Shown here: piece by piece, positions 8,301 to 23,300 of the stretch
How positions within the stretch are numbered: the first letter of the stretch is position 1
How the letters are laid out: each line of letters begins with the position of its first letter
NCBI GenBank assembly: GCA_037176905.1
Contig: JBBBWG010008413.1
Span: 1 to 24,232 of the forward strand
Source: Azolla pinnata
Lineage: Eukaryota; Streptophyta; Polypodiopsida; Salviniales; Salviniaceae
Length of the DNA: 24,232 nucleotides
Direction: 5' to 3'
The notes under the pieces: model-generated
Database searches by the model: none
Seen by the model: only the letters and a program-made list of their open reading frames with translations
What the model was told of the DNA's origin: nothing
Position numbers and translations under genes: made by a program

Positions 8301-11300
8301 GTAGTATATCACTTCAATGCTGTGAATGTAACAAAGCTGTTCATTTACCATTGTTGCAAGGGTATAGATCTTACAGAATCCCCTGTTCACAGAAGAATAC
8401 GCCCCCTTGTGAATGAAGGTCACATACTGTGTGTATATTCTCCTCTGTTGAAGGTTGGAGAAATCTTTAGGGTCTGATTTCTAAAGAATTGATCTCTGCA
8501 GCTGGAAAGAGAAACAACAAATATAGATTCCTCAACGTACAGTAGGATCTCACGAGATCTAATAAGCATCGCTAAAGACCGATCTCAGCAGCTCATAATC
8601 CCATCAAGAGCCTAAATCATATATAGAGTTAGTTGAAATAGCTTCAGGTATACTACTACCAACATTCCCATGGCAATATATTCATTACGAGCTCTAATTC
8701 CACATTTCATAGACTGAAGACATGGACAAACTGATACAAAACTTTCGCCTGGTTAGTTTAAGCACTAGACAGCAAACGAGACATATCCATAAACGAGAGA
8801 GATTTTATAAACAAGATATATATACCATAGCTTTGAACCATGGAAAATCCTCCTCTTCTGGACTTAGGTCAGAAGCATCGCAAGTGATACACAATCAAGT
8901 TCTCATGAACACCCGAAAATCAATCTGTTTGCCGTCAGGGTATCTTTGTAATCACTCAAGACTACAGATATGTCTTTTGTTTGAAGGTTAAACGAGAAAG
9001 GGCACATGAAATGCTACGCTTACTTACATGCACTTTGACTGTTATATACTCAGAAGCTTTTTCTCAAACTCTGTAAAGCATATACCAGTGCCAAGCTCAT
9101 TGTGATTGATAACTGCAGTTGTCTCTCTAGGAAGCATTGATCAAAATGCACACATACACCGCACCTAGAAAAAGCTGATACACTCCACTCTCCAACACAT
9201 AAATGATGCAGAGTATTAGGACACTAAAAGTTAGATCGAGATCCGTGATAAAACAGGTATGGTTGGGGAAAATGAAACAAAACTTTTGAAAATAGGTACG
9301 AATTACTAGAGCGAATTGATATAAATGAAGGGAATGATAACACCATTCGACGAATCAACAATTTAACTAAAAAAAATAAAAGAAAGCGGTAGAGCCCATC
9401 ATGGAACTGATGGTTTAACACACGAGACTCATAAAAAAAATCCAACTTTGAGACCGATATACATAATGGCAAAGAAGTCATGGGTACAAAAGTAAAGGCT
9501 ATGAGAGCTGAATTCAATCAAGGAAAAAAGGGAATAAAGTCAAAAGTTTGCTTGAAAAAACTAGAAAGACAACTTGATAGAGTATGACAAAAAGGATTCA
9601 CATGGGAGTCCAAAAACCTACTCTACAGTTGTGTTCCGGGCACAGTGCCATTAATGATATGCAACTATTAAACACCTCTAAAACATTCGACATGGGCAAT
9701 TGAACACCATTCCAAAAGCCATAACAGATTTAACGAAATACATGGTAGGAAAATCAACACCACCAGATGAGGCAGCGTGATCCAATATATATATATATAC
9801 ATATATTGTCCCTGTAGTGACGGCTTAGAGAACATATTCGTAATAACCTTCTGCCCTTGTATTTGACATCCCATTCTGGTAAGGAAGATGGAATATTAAG
9901 CAAAGCTGACAACAGATGTCCCAAAATACATTTAACAGGACAACTGTCCTGTATTAATTACACTTGGCCCAATCCTGTGAACTGTAGGATCCTGAATAGA
10001 ATTTGGTTTAGGATGCTCCAGCACCAGTAGTATATGGCCAATAATAGGATGACCATTTCTTATTTCAATAGGCTCAGTCTTGACCCACATAATATGTACA
10101 AGAAATGGGGTAAGATATGGCACAAGTTTAAACAAGTAACACCGATGATGTATAGAGGATTTCTAATTTGTGCATGTTGAATAAACTACAGTCACTATTT
10201 TCATTTATCGTTCTAAGAAGAACTGTATCACACACACATATTAAACAACGGGGTGATGTAACACAAATCAGTACAAATTGCACTGCCGTTTGCAGCTAGA
10301 CACCTGACTCCATTAATGAAGAACCAACGTATTAAATGGAATTAACAATCCACCGCACTTAGGTATTAAGGAAAATTAACGTTTTGGTGCACATATTGAT
10401 GTATATATGTAGTAAAAAAGATTTATTGGCAGGTTGAAGAGACCATACCCCCTATGATTACACAAAGCCTGACGGAACATGAGTCTGTCTTTGAGGAGAT
10501 AGAAACATCAACCTCTTCATCAGTTCCAACTATTGGCCTAAGGAGAAGAAATGTTGCAAACAGGACAGAAATTATCCAATCACATATTGCACCCTCGGAG
10601 GTGGATTCTGAAAGCTTTCATGATGCAACAGATCATCTGCCTGAATTCCCCGTACTGGATAGTTCTTTTGATGAAACTGAGTTTAAAACACCGATTGCCC
10701 GCCTATCAACTGATTCAGGCTATTCCACCGGGGCATCGTCTTCGTTTTCATCTGAAAGAGAGAGAGCTTTTGTTAGTGTCAATCTAAAAGCACATGATAC
10801 TGCCATCACAAAGAACCAGAACAGAACTTCTCGCGCACCATCACCTCAAATTGCTGTTGATAGAAGCAGAGATACACCGTATGAGACTGATGCTTCATCA
10901 ACCGCTCAAATCCAAGTCAATAAAGAAATCAATGTTACTGAGGCTGCAAGAACTATCTTAGAAGAGAAGGAACCTGCTGTAGACCGTGATGTAAAAATCA
11001 ATCAGCCAACTCAAGTAATCTCCCCTAGCAAGATTGATACTGAGCATATTGACACTGGTAATCAGCAATATTTCACATTTGGATCAGGTAATCCTGATCA
11101 GATATCAGATGACAACACGAAAAAGGAGTCTGCAATCGTCCACCATGATCAGGTGATTGTTAAATCATTTTGTGTTATGTAAAAATATGTGTTATTAATA
11201 AGCTTCAAAGCTGAAATTTGTGGCGACGACTTATGTACAATGATGTTCATATTCTTACTTCAGAAAACCATATCCTAACATTTTCTTTGTTAATGAGACG

Positions 11301-14300
11301 GATGAAGAAAAAATGAGTTTATATGGATTTTTTCTGATTCCTAAGTTTTGTTGCAGAAGGAAGTGTCTGGAAATGATAAATTTCCAGCTGTAAAGCATAA
11401 AGAGAAAATGCAGATTGGTTTTTATCATCAAGAAAGTGTGTCAGTTAAGACAGATGACATTGCGATAGCATTCCCCAAAAACATAGAATATGCTACCAAG
11501 AAATCTGCAGAACAGCCTCAAATTTATGGAGTCCTTGAACCACTCCACACAGCTCGGAGCTCAAAAGATCAATATAATGAAAAGGATTTGCTGACAGAAA
11601 CATGCTATGAAAAACTACCAGAAACAAAAGGAATACTTCAAGAGATCAATGTTCAAACAAGTATCCAGAAGGCTCAGGATCCTGTGCATGAGAGGGATAG
11701 TGTAGATCGAACAACTGAGCATTTACAGAATGATGAAACACCAGAGGCTGAGCTGAGTGGTGACATACAGACTTCGGGAGCTGTAGCTTCAGCCATTAAT
11801 AAAAATGAAGAGCAGGGACAACCTAATATCCAGACATTTTTGAATAGTAATGATAATGAAATCCATGAAGTACAAGATGCAGGCTACATTAATCCTAAAG
11901 ATAAACATCAAGGACAAGGGCGAAACCCTACTTCTGAGCAGAGGGATACTGTCTCTGAAGATGCGGAGAAAGGACCTGAGATATTTGTGACAGATAAAGC
12001 TCACATACAAGAGCTGGGGGATGAGCTGCAGGAAGAAGCTCACACCACTGAGCATAAAAACCAGGAAAATGATATAGCTGAAGATACAGAAAAGGAACAT
12101 GACAAGTCTGAGACACATAATACCCACATAGAAGAGGCAGAGGATGTACCTGAAAAAGAGAACTATAAAGACAAGCCTGAGTCTGGACTGAAAAATGAAA
12201 GAAACATACCCCTTGCCACCTATAAAGATGAGCAACAGGAAGAAGCTAGTATTCTGGCATCCGTAAACACCCGTGACCATGAAATCCAGGATAAAGATGT
12301 TGGAGCACTAGCTGTTCCTAAAGATAAACTTCAAGAAGAAAAGCGAGCACCAGCAACTGAGCTGAAAAATTATGTACAGGAGATTAAAGAAGCGGTGCCT
12401 GAGAGGTGTGCAACCAATGATGAAAGTAACACAAAAGAGGCAGATATTGTGACTGAAAAACAGGATGGTGGAGAAACCCTACAGGCTGAGGTAAGTGCTG
12501 AATGTAAAGTAGAACAGCTGGAAGCTGTACCCTCAGCCATTGCTAATTATAAACAGCAAGTCAAAGAAGAAACCCCTGCATCTGTGACGAGCAATAACGG
12601 TGAAATCGAAGATGTGAAAGATGCAGCCTTAACTTTTGGTAATGATGAAAACAGAAAAACTCCAGCTTTCGACCAGAGAGAGAATGTAGATGAAGACACA
12701 TCAGAGGTGCCTGAGAAGTGTGGGACTGATGAAACCCAAATACAACAGGTGGAGGATGTAACTGAAAAGCAGGACAATAAAGAAACACCAGGGGCTGAGC
12801 TAAGTGGTGCAATTCAAGAGCTCGGAGAAGTAGCCAAAGCAAATCCTAGTGACGAAAACCAAGAAAAAAAGCTGAGATTTAACTCTGACCCCAACCACAA
12901 TGCAGCTGAAAATATAGAAGAAGTGCCTGATAAGTGTGAGACTGTTGACACCCGCATAATTCAGGTGGTCTTACCTGACGAACAAATCCTGAAAAGTGAA
13001 ACTTCGAAAGATGGGCAACAAGAAGAAGAGAAAACTCCAGCTTCCATGCAGAGAGAAGATAAAGTTGAAAACACACAGCAGCTACCTCCAAAGTCGATGG
13101 ATAGTGGAATATACATAAAGGATGTAACTGAAAAACAAGATTATGAACAAAGCCGAGAACAAAGTATTCCAAAAGATAAACATCAAGAAGGAGAGCAACT
13201 TACAACTTCCACACACAGTATAAGTGTAGCAGAATATACAAGAGAGGTATCTGAAAGAGGTATACCCGAAAACTATGTGGCTGAAGAAACCCACATAGAA
13301 GGAAAAGAGGATGTAACAGAAAACCAGCAGAACAAGGAAACCACAAAGGCTAACCAAGAAGACGTGACAAAAAATAAAGAAGAGGGCCTTGCACAGTATG
13401 TCCATGAAACAACCAAACATGAGGCAGAGGATGTACCTGGAGAAAGAGATGATAAAGATACCCCACAAGTTGAGCTCAGTGGTGACATACAAGACCAGAG
13501 CTTAGCCTTTCTTAAACAATATGATAAACAGACTCAAAAGCTGAAGGCTGTTACCAACAAGCCGGATGATAAAGAAATCCTAGAGGCTCAACCAGTTTGT
13601 GAAACCAACATACAAGAGCAAGGAGATGTAGCCTCCACCACTCGCACAGACGAACAGCATGAAGATGATAATAACCAAGTATCTGTACAGGCCAGAGAAT
13701 ATGAAATCCAAGAGGTGGAACATGTAGCCTCAGTGATTCCTAAAGATGGGCAGCAGGAAGAATCCAACTTTTCATCACCAGTGAGTAACAATCAACATGA
13801 AGAGGAAGATATAGTCTTAGCTAATGCTAAAGAGGAGCATCAAGAAAAAGAGAAAATCACAGCATTTGAGCATAGCGATGATGTGGCTAAAATTAAAGAA
13901 GAGGTGCCTGTTAATTATGTGCCTAGTGAAAGCTGCATACAAGAGGTAAAGGATGTAACTGAAAAAAGAAATGATAAGGAAACCCCAAAGGCCGAGCAGA
14001 GTACTGAGAGCGATATACAAGACCTGGAAGATGTATCCTCAGCCATTCACAAACAAGATGAAATGCAGACACAAGAGCTGGAGGATGTAACTAAGAACGA
14101 AGACATCCTAGAGGTTCAACCAACACGTGGATGTGACATACAAGATGTAGCCTCAACCATTCCTAAAGATGAACAGCAGGAGGAAGATAGTACCCTAGCC
14201 CCTGTAAAAAGCATACAATGTGACCAGGAAAAGGTAGAGGATGTAGCTTCAGACAATCCATCACTGAATGCTTATCAAACTGAAATAAACGAGGAACATT

Positions 14301-17300
14301 TAGCCATAGCTAATCCTACAGACAAGCATCAAGAAGAGCAAACCACTACATTTGAGAAGAGCAACAAAGTGGATGACATTACAGAAGATGTGCCTGACAA
14401 GTATGCTCTTGGTGAAACCTGTATAGAAGATGTGGAGGATGTACCTGAGAAAAAGGATGATAAGGAAACCCAGGAGGCTAACCTCAGCGGACAAAAGGCC
14501 ATAAAAGACTTGGAAGACCCAGACATCAGAGAATATGAACTGCAAAACGTGGCGGAAGTGGCCTCAGTCAAACCATCATCAGTGAATAGCTTTGAACCTG
14601 AGATCCATGAAGAGGAACATGTAGCCATAACTAATCCTAAAGAAGAGCGGCAAGAACAAGAGAAAAGTACAGCATTTGAATATAGAGCTGATCTGATTGA
14701 AAACAAAGAAGAGGAGCCTGCCAGCTATGTGCCTGTTGAAACCACAATACAAAGGGTGGAAGATCTCACTGAAAAAACAGACGCTAACGAAAACCCACAG
14801 CCTGAACTAAGTGCTGAAAAGGACATACAGGCCCTGCCAGATGCATCTGCAGCCATTGTTAAACAAGATGAAACCCAGAAACAGCAGGTGGATGATGTTC
14901 CCAAAAAACTGAACGATGAAGAAATCATACAGCCTCAACTCCAATGTGAAAGTGACGTACAAAAGCCGGGAGATGTAGCCACCACCATTACCGAACATAA
15001 ACAACGTGATGAAGCTGATTTCCCAGCATCTGCGGAGCCAACAGAATGTGTAATCGCAGAGGTGGAAGATGTACACTCAATCCATTCTAAAGATGCACAG
15101 CAGGAAGAATCTAATCTCTCTGCCTCTGTGAATACCTATGAACCTCAAATCAAACAAGAGGAAGGTGTAACCTTAGCTACTCCTAAAGAAGAGAATCAAA
15201 CAGAAGAGGAAAATACAGCATTTGAGCAGAGCAACAATGAGGCTAACATTACAGAAGAGGTGCCGGAAAAGTATGCTACTGGTGAAACTCGTATACATGT
15301 AACTGAGAAAGCGGATGATAAGGAATCCCCAGAGGCTGAAGTCAATTGTGAAAGAAAAACGCAAGACTTGGGAGATGTAGAGAGCAGAGAATGTGAACTG
15401 CAAAATGTGGATGATGTGGCCTCGGTCAATCGTACAGAAGAGCAACTGCAAGGCTCAAGCTTTCCATCATCACTGAATAGTTATCAACCTGAAATCCACA
15501 AAGGGGAACAGGTAGCCATTGCTAATCGCAAAGAAGAGCATCAAGAAGCAGAGCATATCACAGTATTTGAGCATAGCACTGATGTGACCGAAAACAAAGA
15601 AGAGGTACCTGGTGAAACCACAATTCAAGCGGTAGAGGATCTAACTGATACTAACAAAACCCTTCAGCATGACCCAACCGCTCAGGAAGAACTACAGGAT
15701 GTCAGAGATGTATCCTCAGCCATTCTAAAACAAGATGAAAACCAGAAACAGGAGGTGGATGAAGAAATCATAGAGGCTGAACTGCAATGTAAAAGTGACC
15801 TGCAAAATCTGGGATCCAACATTACTGAGGATAAACAGCGTGAAGAAACTGATACCCCAGCATCCAGGGAGCCAACAGAATGTGAAATCACAGAGGTGGA
15901 AGGTGTAGTCTCAATCCATTCTATACATGCACAGCAGGAAGAATCTTATCTCCCACCCTCAAATATCTATGAACCTCAAATCAAAGACGAGAACGGTGTA
16001 GCCTCAGCTACTCCAAAAGAAGAAAATGAAGCAGAACAGGACATCACACCATTAGAACAGAGCAACGATGTGGCTAAAATTAAAGAAGAGGTGCCAGAGA
16101 AATATGTTACCAACATAGCCGGTATTCAAGATTTGGAGGATATCACTGACGAAACTGATGATAAGAAAACTCCAGAGACTGATCTTCGTGATGAAAGTGA
16201 GATACAACACTTGGGAGAAGTTCACAGCAGAGATTATGAACTGCAAAAGGTGAAGGATGTAGACTCCGTTAATTTTACAGAGGAGCAACAGCAAGATTCT
16301 ACCCCTCCATCATCACTGAATAGCCATCAACCTGAAATTAGTTTAGAGGAAGATGTGGCAATTGCTAATCCTAAAGAAGACCATCAAGAAGAAGAGCAAA
16401 GCACAGCATTCGACCATACAACCAATGGGGCTCAAAACAAAGAAGAGGTGCCTGCAAGGTATGTGCCTAGTGAAACCACGAGGCAAGAGATGAAGGATCT
16501 CAGTGAAAAAACAGATGCTAACGAAACCCCCCAGCCTCATCTAACTTCTGAGAAAGAAAAACAGGACCTGGAAGATGTATCCTCAGCAAATCTTAATCAA
16601 GAAGTGGACGATGTTGCTAAAAAACCGACTGATGACGCCATCGTAGCGGCTCAATTCACATCGGAAAGTGACACACAAGAGCAGGGAGATGTAGCCCCCA
16701 CCGTTCCTGAAGATAAACAGTGCGAAGGAGATAGTCTCCCAGCCTCCTTGAATACCTTTGAACCTGAGACCAAAGAAGATCAAGATGTAACCTTAGCTAC
16801 TGCAATAGAAGAGAATCAAGCAGAAGAGCAAACCACAGCATCTGAACATAGCAACAATGTGCCTAAAATTACAGAAGCAGTGCCTGACAAGTATGTTACT
16901 GGTAAAACCAGTATACAAGATGTGGAGGATGTAACTGAGAAAACGAATAAGGAAAAGCCAGAGGCTATCTATGGTGGTGATGTAGCCCTTGCTATCAATC
17001 CAAAAGATGTCCAGCAGGAAGAATCTAATCTCCCAGCTTCCTTGAATACTTATGAACGTGAAATCAATGAAGAGGAAAATCTAGCCTTAGCTACTCATCA
17101 GGAAGAAAAGGATACCACAGCATTTGAGCAGAGCATCGATGTGCCTAAAATTGCAGAAGAGGTGGCTGCTAGTGAAATCTGCATACAAGATGAGGAGGCT
17201 CTAACTGAGAAAACGGATGATAAGGAAACCCCAGAACGGGACCTCAGTGGTGAAACGGACTTAAAATACATGGAAGACATAGAGAGCAGAGAATGTGAAC

Positions 17301-20300
17301 GGCAAAATGTGGAGAATGTAGCCTTAGTCAATCTTAAAGAGGAGCAACACCAAGACTCTAGCTTTATATCATCACGCAATAGCTATCAACCTGAAGTTAG
17401 CGTAGAAGATGTAGCAATTGTAGAAGACCATCAAGAAGAAGAGCACAGCACAGCATTCGACCATACAACCGATGGGATTCAAAACAAAGAAGAGGTGCCT
17501 ACAAGGTATGTGGCCCCTGCTATCAATGCTAAAGATGAACAGCAGAAAGAATTTAATCTTCCAGCCTCCTCGATTACTTATGAGCCTGAAGTAAAAGAAC
17601 AGGCAGGTGTAGCCTTAGCTACTCCTAAGGAAGAGGAAACCACAGCATTTGAACAGAGGAATGATGTGGCTAACATTACAGAAGATGTGCCTGACAAGCA
17701 TATTGCTCATGAAACCTATATACAAGATATGGAGGAAGTCACTGAGAAAACGGATGATAAGAAAACTCCAGAAGCTGACGTCAGTGGTGAAAAGGAGACA
17801 CAAGACCTGGGAGAAGTAGAGGACAGAGAATGTGAAAGGCAAAAGATTGAGGATGTAGCCTCAGATAATCTTATAGAGATTACCCCTCCATCATCAGTGA
17901 ATAGCTATCAACCTGAAATCAGCAAAGACGAAGATGTAGCCATAGCTAATCCAAAGGAAGTGGATCAGGAAGAAGAGCAAAGCACAGCATTTGACCATAG
18001 CACCAATGGGGCTCAAAATGAAGACAAGGTATCTGCCAAGTATGTGCCTGGTGAAAGCACGATACCACAGGTGGAGGATCTCGCTGAAAAAACAGAGGCT
18101 GACAAAAACCCCGAGCCTGAGGAAAGTGCTGACAAAAAAACAGAGGACATGGAAGATGGATACTCAGCCATTCCTGATCAACATGAAACCCAGAAACAAG
18201 AGCTGGACGTACCTTCTACCATTTCTGAAGTTAAACAGTGTGAAGAAGGTGAGACACCAGCATCAAGGGAGCAAACAGAATGTAAAATTCCAGAGCTGGA
18301 TACTGTAACTTTAATCGATCCTAAAGATGCACAGCAAGAAGAATCTAATCTCTCAGCATCCTTGAATACCTATGAATCTGAAATCAAAGAAGAGGTACCT
18401 GTAGCCTTAGATACTTGCAAAGAAGAGAATCAAGCAGAAGAGGAAACCACAGCATTGGAGCAGCGCAACGATGTGGCTAACATTAGAGAACAGGTGCCTG
18501 ACAAGCAAGTTGCTCATGAAACCTGTATAAATGATGTGGAGGATGACAAAGACAAAACTGATTATAAGAACACTCCAGAGACTGATCTCACTGGTGAAAA
18601 GGAGATACAAGCCCTGGAAGATGCTGACAGCAGGGAATATGAACTGCAAAAGCTCGAGGATGTCGCCTCACTTAATCTTTCAGATGAGACACAGCAAGAC
18701 TCTATTCCTCCATCATCGCTGAATACCTACCAAACTGAAATCAGCGAACAGGAACAAGTATCCATAGCTGATCCTAAAGAAAAGCATCAAGAAGATGTGC
18801 CTGACACGCACATTACAGGTGAAACCTACATAAAAGATGTCGAGGATGTACGTGACACAACGCGTGATGAGGAAGCCCCAGCTGCAGAGCTCAGTCCAGA
18901 AAATGACATAAAAGACTTGGGAGAGGTAGACAGCAGAGAATGTGAATGGCAAAAGGTGGACAATGTAGCCTCGGTCAATCCTACAGCGGAGCAACAGCAA
19001 GACTCTACCCTTGCTATCAATCCTAACGATGCACAGCAGGAAGAATCTAATCTCCTCACATCCTCGAATACTTATGAGCCTGAAATCAAAGAAGAGCAAG
19101 GTGTAGCCTTAGCTACTTCCAGGAAACCGAATCAAGCAGAAGAGGAAACCACAGCATCGGTGCAGAGCAACGAAGTGGCTAACATTAGAGAACAGGTGTC
19201 TGACAAGCAAGTTGCTCATGAAACCTGTATAAAAGATGTGGAGGATGACACTGAGAAAATTGACCAGAACAACGATCAGGCTATTAGTACAGAAGCAGTG
19301 CCTGACAAGAATGTTACTGGTGAAAGTTGTATACAAGATGTAGTGGGTGTAGCTGAGAAAACGGATCATGAGGAAACCCCAGAGGATGATAATAGTGGTG
19401 ATAGGAACATAAAGGACTTGGGGAATGTACAGAGCAGACAATCTGCACTACAAAGTGTGGAGGATGTAGTCTCAGTCAATCCTACAGAAGAGCAACACCA
19501 AGACTCTAGCTTCCAATCATCACTCATTAACTATCAACCTGAAATTCACGAAGATGAAGCCGTAGCCCTTGCATTCAATTCTAAAGATGCACAGCAGGAA
19601 CAACCTAATCTCCCAGCCTCTGTTCGTACTTATGAACCTGAAATCAAAGAAGAGGAAGGTGTAGCCTTACCTACTCATAATAAAGAGAATCAAGAAGAAG
19701 AAGAAACAACAGAATTTAACCAGTGCAATGATGCACCCAAAATTATAGAAGAGGTACCTGACAAGCATGTTGCTCACGAAACCTGTATACAAGATGTGAC
19801 AGATGTCACTGAGAAAATCGATGATAAGGAAACTCTGAAGGCTGACATTAGTAGTGAAAGAGAGACACAAGACTTGGCAGACATAGATAGCAGAGAATGT
19901 GCTCTGCAAGAGGTTGATGATGTAACCTCGGTTAATCTTACAGAGAAGCAACAGCAAGACATTGCCCCTCCATCATCACTGAGTAGCTATCAACTTCAAA
20001 TTAGTGAACAAGAAGATGAAGCCATAGCTAATCCAAAAGAAGTGTATCAGGAAGCAGAGCAAAGCACAGCATTTGATCATAGCATCAATGTGGCTCAAAA
20101 CGAAGAAGAGGTGTCTGCCAAGTATGTGTCCGGTAAGACCACGATCGAAGAGCTGGATGAAATCACTGGAAAAACAGATGCTAAAGAAACCCCAGAGCCT
20201 AATGTAAGTAGTGAAAAAGAATTACAGGACCTCGGACATGTATCCTCAACCAAGCTTAATCAAGATAAAACACAGAAACCAGAGGTGGATAATGTGAGTG

Positions 20301-23300
20301 ACAAAACGATGGATAAGGAAGCCCCAAAGGCTGACCTCAGTGGTGATGATAAGAACACTCCAGAGACTGACCTCACTGGTGACAAAGAGATACAGGACTT
20401 CGAAGACGATGTAGACCTAGTTAATAGTACAGAGGAGACACAGCAAGACTCTACTCCATCATCACTGAATACCTACCAACCTGAAATCAGCGAAGAGGAA
20501 GATGTAGCCCTTGCTATCAATCCCAATGATACACAGCAGGATGAATCTGATCAACCCGACTCCTCGAAAACTTATAAGCCTGAAATCAAAGAAGAGGAAG
20601 GTGTAGCCACTCCCAGAGAAGCGAATCAAGCAGAAGAGGGAACCACAGCATCGGAGCAGAGCAACAATGTGGCTAATATTAGAGAACAGGTGCCTGACAA
20701 GCAAGATGACACTGAGAAAACTGATTCTAAGAACACTCCAGAAACTGATCTCACTGGTCAAAAGGAGCTACAAGCCCTGGAAGACACTCACAGCAAAGAT
20801 TGTGAACTGCAAAAGCTCGAGGATGTAGCCTCACTTAATCTTTCAGAGGAGAAACAGCAAGACTCTACTCCTCCATCATCACTGAATACCTATCAACCTG
20901 AAATCAGCTTAGAGGAAGATGTATCCATCGCTAATCCTAAAGAAGAGCATCAAGAAGAAGAGCAAAGACCCGTATCTGACAACAGCAATGATGAAGCCAA
21001 AAACCAAGAAGAGGTGCCTGCCAGGTATGTGCCTGCTGAAACTGCGGTACCAGAGGTGGAAGATACCACTGAAAAAATAGACACTAACGATATCCCCCAG
21101 CTTGAGCTAAGTGCTGAAAAGGAAATACAGAAACTAGAAGATGTATCTTCAGCCATTCATTATCAAGATGAAACCCAGAAGCAAGAGGTGGACAGTGCTG
21201 CTAAAAAACTGACACATGAAGACATCGTAGAAGCTCCACTCACCTGTAAAAGTGCCATACAAGAGCAGGGAGACGTAGCCACCACCATTCCTGAAGATAA
21301 ACAGAGCGAAGTGGGTGATACCCCAGCATCTGGGGAGCTGGATGATCTAGTCTCAACTTATCTTATAGATGCCCACCAGGAAGACTCTAATCTCCCAGCT
21401 TCTCCGAATACGCATGAACCTGAAATCAAAGATGAGGAAGATGTAGCCTTACCCACTCCCAAACAAGAGAATCAAGACGAAGAGAAAACAACGGAATTTG
21501 AGCAGAGCAACGATGTGACTAAAATTACAGAAGATGTGCCTGCCAAGCACGTTACAGGTGAAACCAACATACAAGATGTCAAGGATGTACGTGACACAAC
21601 ACACAATGACGAAACTGCAGCTCCAGACCTCACTCCAGGAAATGCCATAAAAGACTTGGGAGAGGTAGAGAACACAGAATGTGAATGGCAAAAGGTGAAC
21701 AATGTAGCCTCACTCAATCCTACAGCTGAGCAACAGCAAGACTCTACCCTTCAATCATCACAGAATAGCCATAAACCTGAAATCCAAGAAGACGAAGATG
21801 TAGCCCTTGCTATCAATCCTAAGAATACACCACAGGAAGAATCTAATCTCCCCGCCTGCTCAAATATTGACGAGCCTGAAATCAAAGAAGACGAAGGTGT
21901 AGCCTTAGCTACACCCAGGGAAGCGAATCAAGATGAAGAGGAAACCACAGCATTGGAGCAGACCGACAATGTGGCTAACATTAGAGAAAAGGTGCCTGAC
22001 AAGCAAGTTGCTCATGAAACCTGCATAAAAGATGTCAAAGATGACACTGAGAAAACCGATGATAACAACACTCCGGGGACTGTTCTCACTGGTGAAAAGG
22101 AGACACAAGCCCAGGAAGATATTGACAGCAGGGAATATGAACTGCAAAAGCTCGAGGATGTAGCCTCACTTAATCTTTCAGAGGATACACAGCAACACTC
22201 TACTCCTCCATCATCACTGAATACCTACCAACCTGAAATAACCGAAGAGGAACATGTATCCACAGCTAATCCTAAAGAAGAGCATCAAGAAGATGTGCCT
22301 GACAAGCACGTTACAGGTGAAACCTACATACAAGATGTCGAGGATAAATGTGACACAACACACGATAAGGAAACCCCAGCTGCAGACCTCAGTCTAAAGG
22401 ACTTGGCAGAGGTAGACAATCTAGCCTCAGTCAATCCTACAGAAGAGCAACAGCTAGACTCTACCCTTCAATCATCACAGAATAGCTCTAATCCTGAACT
22501 CCAAGAAGACGAAGATGTCGCCCATGCTATCAATCCTCATGATACACAGCACGAAGAATCTAATCTCCCCACATTTTCAAATACTGATGAGCCTGAAATC
22601 AAAGAAGAGGAAGGTGTAGCCTTAGCTACTCCCAGGGAGGCGAATCAAGCACAAGAGGAAACTGCAGCATTGGAGAAGAGCGACAATGTGGCTAACACTA
22701 GAGAACAGCAGCCAGACAAGCAAGTTGCTCATGACGCTTGTATAAAAGATGTGGCAGATGACAACGACAAAACTGATGATAAGAACACTCCAGAGACAGA
22801 TCTCACTGGTGAAAAGGAGATACAAGCCCTGGAAGATGCTGACAGCAGGGAATCTGAACTGCAAAAGCTCGAGGATGTCGCCTCACTTAATCTTTCAGAG
22901 GATACACAGCAACACTCTACTCCTCCATCATCACTGAATACCTACCAACCTGAAATAACCGAAGAGGAACATGTATCCACAGCTAATCCTAAAGAAGAGC
23001 ATCAAGAAGATGTGCCTGACAAGCACGTTACAGGTGAAACCTACATACAAGATGTCGAGGATAAATGTGACACAACACATGATAAGGAAACCCCAGCTGC
23101 AGACCTCAGTCCAGAAAATCACATAAAAGACTTGGCAGAGGTAGACAATCTAGCCTCAATCAATCCTAGAGAAGAGCAACAGCTAGACTCTACCCTTCAA
23201 TCATCACAGAATAGCGATAATCCTGAACTACAAGAAGACGAAGATGTCACCCTTGCTATCGATCCTAATGATACACAGCAGGAAGCATCTAATCCCCCCT

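Noticed and set aside
8722-8991. 89-codon plus-strand frame in intron 1 as a possible extra exon
   Set aside because: No good acceptor/donor pair with matching phase and no resemblance to the acidic composition of the flanking exons.
17991-18308. Plus-strand open frame in another phase (also 18531-18722 and 22749-22937)
   Set aside because: It lies out of phase with the continuous exon 3 frame and is low-complexity and copy-specific.
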